A stretch of 64,000 nt of DNA from Littorina saxatilis. Lineage: Eukaryota > Mollusca > Gastropoda > Littorinimorpha > Littorinidae. Positions 60,615 to 64,000 of this stretch are shown piece after piece (the first letter of the stretch is position 1; each line of letters begins with the position of its first letter). The position numbers were made by a program, and so were the translations under genes. The stretch lies in the NCBI RefSeq assembly GCF_037325665.1, contig NC_090247.1, positions 24,111,680 through 24,175,679 on the forward strand, in the 5' to 3' direction. The notes under the pieces were generated by a model that saw nothing but the letters and a program-made list of their open reading frames with translations, was not told where the DNA came from and ran no database searches.

Positions 60615-60909
60615 CTGAGAAAAAAAGATGGAAATAGGAATATCATACGTGTTTACAGATGTTCTTTCAGGTGTTCACTCTCTGCTTCCCAGACATTAAC
60701 TGTGTGGTCCTTGTTTGCGTTTAATTCTGTACTATTTACCTTGATAAATAACTTGTGGCTCTATCCTGAATGTGGTCAATAAACTCTGTTGGACCCGGAA
60801 AGCAGATAATCTTATTTATTTATTTGACATTTGCTTAACGCCCAGCTAATCGCAAAGAAGTTAATCACTGTCTTATTTGTGAATACTTACTTTTTACTCT
60901 TTGCTTTTG

Positions 60910-61167
60910 GTGCCTGTGGTGCTGTATGAACATAGCCTGTGGTGCTGTATGAACATAGCCTGTGGTGCTGTATTAACATGGCCTGTGGTGCTATATGTAC
61001 ATAGCCTGTGGTGCTGTATGTACATGGCCTGTGGTGCTGTATGTACATAGCCTGTGGTGCTGTATGTACATAGCCTGTGGTGCTGTATGTACATAGCCTG
61101 TGGTGCTGTATGTACATAGCCTGTGGTGCTGTATGTACATAGCCTGTGGTGCTGTATGAATACAGTC
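60910..61167. repeat. 23-bp minisatellite, array 5
   Basis: About eleven units of TGGTGCTGTATGTACATAG; the left units read GAACATAG. Confidence 0.95.
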
Positions 61168-61169
61168 TG

Positions 61170-61629
61170 TCCCTTTTCCTCATCCTCTTGAGGATTTTTC
61201 GTTTCAGAAAAAACTCCTTGGCTGACATCAACGGGCAAGATGGGTGCCCTGCCAGCATGCGAATAAATTTGCGTTTTGCTGCGTCTAAAAAGGTTGGCGC
61301 ATCTTTTGAGTTTTTTTTAAACAGAGTTTGATGAGAAGGTCACAGTGATATTCGGACTTTAGCGAAACGAAACGTTCATCCCCTTTACCAAGAAGTTTTG
61401 TTTTGAACGGGACGGTAAACTTTCCCAGTAGTCCCGTTAATTGTTTTACCGGTAAACCGACGTACTCTGAATCCGGGATCCGGCACATACTCAGATGGTT
61501 ATTCTCTGAACTAGCAGGGTCGTATTGCCGATTGTCACCAGCCGTGTCTCTGTTCAATTTTTCTATAATTGTCTTGCCGTCGACCTCCGACTTTACGTAT
61601 ATGTAATTTCTAATAACAATGGGCTCCAT
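61170..61629 (-). other. Unrecognised protein-like frame next to array 5
   Basis: The frame from 61629 (MEPIVIRNYIYVKSEVDGKT, then GLLGKFTVPFKTKLLGKGDE) ends at 61285; a neighbouring frame continues with HPSCPLMSAKEFF and KILKRMRKRD into the minisatellite. It looks coding-derived and belongs to the sequence family that flanks the 23-bp arrays. Function unknown; possibly part of a fossil element. Confidence 0.4.
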
Positions 61630-62214
61630 GGTGCTCCTTCCCTTTCCTAAAATAATGGAGTGTTGTCCTTATATGTCCGCTATTGCCTTTTACAAATAGA
61701 GGGGGGGGGGGGCTTTTTTTTTCCTCAAACGGATTATCTTATAAGTAGCATCAAATATTTATCTCTCAAAAAAAAAAACGACACGGATTTTCTTTCAATA
61801 CTATTACAGACAAATAACCTTATTAAAATCTTGCGTTGTACCTTTTTAAGTTGAAGACTTGCGACTGGAGTGGACTTGAAAACTGCATACTTCTTGCCTT
61901 CTTTGCGTTTCACTTCTCAGTCTGTTTGGAGCACTGTAAAATACCCCCTCGACTGAACCATATTATATACCCCCCAAACAAAACCAGTTCGAGAACTCAC
62001 GTGACTTGCGTGAATAATTTGAGCAAAGTTTCTGTCCGTTTTTACCAAATATTGAACATGACTAAACCATGTGAGATGGTGATTGGTGGATTTGCTTTTT
62101 ACAATGAGTCAAGTTTTGACTACTCTCAAGACAGCTCCGTCGTCTATGCTGATTATATAAAAAAATAAAATAAAAAAAAACCCACCGACTTAACTTATTC
62201 TAATCTAATTCTCT
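61630..62214. other. Spacer, no gene seen
   Basis: AT-rich, with a G run near 61700 and A runs. The right end (TCTATGCTGATTATATAAAA) matches 36600, marking the start of the duplicated block. Confidence 0.45.
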
Positions 62215-62920
62215 ATGGTCTGCTCCCTGGTTATAGGATATCCTCCATCTATTCAGCCTAGATCTATGCGGGCCTGTGCCACAATCTGGCACAGCCTCTC
62301 CTGCTCGGCCTGCGTCATGGGGTCCGCCGTCGTTGGACTGGGAACAACGGCGATGCTCTGTAGTGTGGTTTCATCCGTCCATGGTGTGATCGAAATAACG
62401 GCCTCTCGTTTCTCGCTGATTTTCACTGTTTTTATGGGTGCTCTGCCATCTTTTTTTAATTCTGGTCACCGGCAACGTCAGAAAGAGACCCACAACAATG
62501 ATTCTTAGAGCATTTTACTTGGCTCAATGGTATAGTCTATCTCGTATAGAGTAGAGCAGTGACTTCGAAGAGAGTCGTCAGAGAGTTCTTGGAGAATTGA
62601 CTTTTAGATACATGCATACAGTTTATATAACTTGTACATCCTCGCTAATTCATCAAAGCTGTCAACTCTAACTGGTGATACAAGTACATCACCGACTGCT
62701 GCTGGTAGTAATAAGCTGGGTGGTGGTTAATCACATGAAAGTCCGGATGACGTCGGCGAAGGGTATTTTCAATTTTTGAAAGGGCTCGCTTTAACATGTA
62801 TTCGGGAACTAACAAGGGAGAGAGCCTACATTGACCTAAATGGTGAATTCCTTGTAAAAAGACATCTAATTGGTGTTCGAAGTCAGAGAAATAACGTGAC
62901 TTTTGAATCAAGGAAATCAA
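62215..62920 (-). mobile_element. Fossil remnant, possibly envelope-like
   Basis: Protein-like minus-strand stretches with GIHHLGQCRLSPLLVPEYML, HPDFHVINHHPAYYYQQQS and, further on, DPMTQAEQERLCQIVAQ. From memory the first resembles a multicopy, possibly envelope-bearing family of marine invertebrates also represented near the piggyBac. Broken; the identification is tentative. Confidence 0.4.
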
Positions 62921-62939
62921 AACCCGTGCGACTTCTAAT

Positions 62940-63190
62940 TCCTATTTACCTAGATTGTCCATGCGTTGTCTGAAATACGTGCTAACATCTTTAATATATT
63001 TGTGATTGTCGGCTAGGGCTTGAAATAGTTGTTGTACCTTCTCATTAGTCTTCTGTACATAACTATTCATAAGCTAAAGTTGTGCCTCCTGCCCCTTCTC
63101 TAATTTTGTTTCATACCAATACATTTTATTGATATGGGTTTAAAGTGTTTATTTCGCCTTGTGTGGTCAGTCCAAAAAGGCCCGACGCCA
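62940..63190 (-). repeat. Right copy of the duplicated segment
   Basis: Near-identical to 36650-36892, with a short helical minus-strand frame (NEKVQQLFQALA). Confidence 0.75.
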
Positions 63191-63194
63191 AATC

Positions 63195-63640
63195 AACATA
63201 GCCTGTGGTGCTGTATTAACATAGCCTGTGGTGCTGTATTAACATAACCTGTGGTGCTGTATTAACATGGTCTGTGGTGCTGTATTAACATGGCCTGTGG
63301 TGCTGTATTAACATGGCCTGTGGTGCTGTATTAACATGGCCTGTGGTGCTGTATGAACACAGTCTGTGGTGCTGTATGTACATAGCCTGTGGTGCTGTAT
63401 GTACATAGCCTGTGGTGCTGTATGTACATAGCCTGTGGTGCTGTATGAACATAGCCTGTGGTGCTGTATTAACATGGCCTGTGGTGCTGTATGTACATGG
63501 CCTGTGGTGCTGTATGTACATAGCCTGTGGTGCTGTATGTACATAGCCTGTGGTGCTGTATGTACATAGCCTGTGGTGCTGTATGTACATAGCCTGTGGT
63601 GCTGTATGTACATAGCCTGTGGTGCTGTATGAATACAGTC
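63195..63640. repeat. 23-bp minisatellite, array 6
   Basis: About 19 units; includes the ATTAACATAACCTGT variant (63238-63252) that is the uninterrupted counterpart of the SINE insertion site at 36939/38799. Confidence 0.95.
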
Positions 63641-63828
63641 TGTCCCTTTTCCTCATCCTCTTGAGGATTTTTCGTTGAGTTTCTCCTGCATCCTCACTCA
63701 TTTTTTAAAATTTATTAATGGTATACTCCATTTTGCGCTGGTTCTTTGTCTTGAGTTCCGCCATCACGGTGGTACTATCCTCTTGCTGTCTTATTTCTGC
63801 CTGACTTGGCAAACAAACAAACAAACAA
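63641..63828 (-). repeat. Right copy of the inter-array segment
   Basis: Near-identical to 39198-39388, including the MSEDAGETQRKILKRMRKRD frame and the CAAA tail-like run. Confidence 0.8.
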
Positions 63829-64000
63829 ACAGCCTGTGGTGCTGTATCAACATAGCCTGTGGTGCTGAATCAACATAGCCTGTGGTGCTGTATGAACATA
63901 GCCTGTGGTGCTGTATCAACATAGCCTGTGGTGCTGTATTAACATAGCCTGTGGTGCTCTGTTAACATAGCCTGTGGTGCTGTATTAACATAGCCTGTGG
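63829..64000. repeat. 23-bp minisatellite, array 7, runs off the window
   Basis: At least seven units, same order of variants as array 4 (CAACATAG, GAACATAG, TTAACATAG). Confidence 0.95.

Overview
The window looks like repeat-rich nuclear DNA from a gastropod mollusc, probably a caenogastropod such as a periwinkle. This is inference from the short gastropod-type retroposon modules (for example tails reading CGACGTTAAACACCAAATAA), interrupted genes with GT-AG splice sites, many microsatellites and very dense transposon content. There is no bacterial-type gene organisation and no rRNA or tRNA gene, apart from one tRNA-derived SINE head.

Layout. 1-4900: copies of a TIR-bearing non-autonomous repeat and a second MITE built from CACGTG palindromes, one nested in the other. 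5.3-8.9 kb: a possible SAP-like first exon and a LINE fragment between 108-bp inverted repeats. 8.97-15.05 kb: a minus-strand spliced gene (gene 1: coiled coil plus a DDE-like D...D...CxxH core) lying exactly between 17-bp direct repeats. 16.2-22.7 kb: a longer paralogue (gene 2) with a Tudor-like C-terminal part and an acidic last exon; a hAT element sits in its last intron and retroposons interrupt its coding region. 23.1-29.2 kb: a broken DIRS-type retroelement with inverted ends and an internal complementary region. 30.1-31.1 kb: a MULE/ZSWIM-like transposase exon, next to a small MITE. 32.1-36.6 kb: a near-complete piggyBac inserted into a fossil gene remnant. 36.6-39.6 kb: a block shared with 62.1-64.0 kb that carries a dispersed 23-bp minisatellite; in the left block the array was hit by a SINE that was itself hit by a pogo-like element. 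40.6-50.2 kb: a young SINE and a BEL/Pao LTR element inserted in a Tigger/pogo relic. 50.2-55.9 kb: telomere-like motifs, tandem duplications, a LINE tail, a foldback element and a full-length tRNA-derived SINE. 56.2-60.6 kb: a minus-strand spliced gene with two C2H2 zinc fingers, a Crypton-like tyrosine recombinase domain and a SANT-like C-terminus.

The two most unusual loci are the gene 1/gene 2 family (transposase-like core, coiled coil, unusually long flanking direct repeats) and the zinc finger-tyrosine recombinase gene, whose nucleophile-bearing segment is duplicated in tandem and whose second exon carries a 25-bp SINE-tail insertion that breaks the frame. Several insertions have both a target-site duplication and an uninterrupted comparison copy inside this window, so their order can be read directly. 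All family names come from reading motifs by eye; no database search was run.
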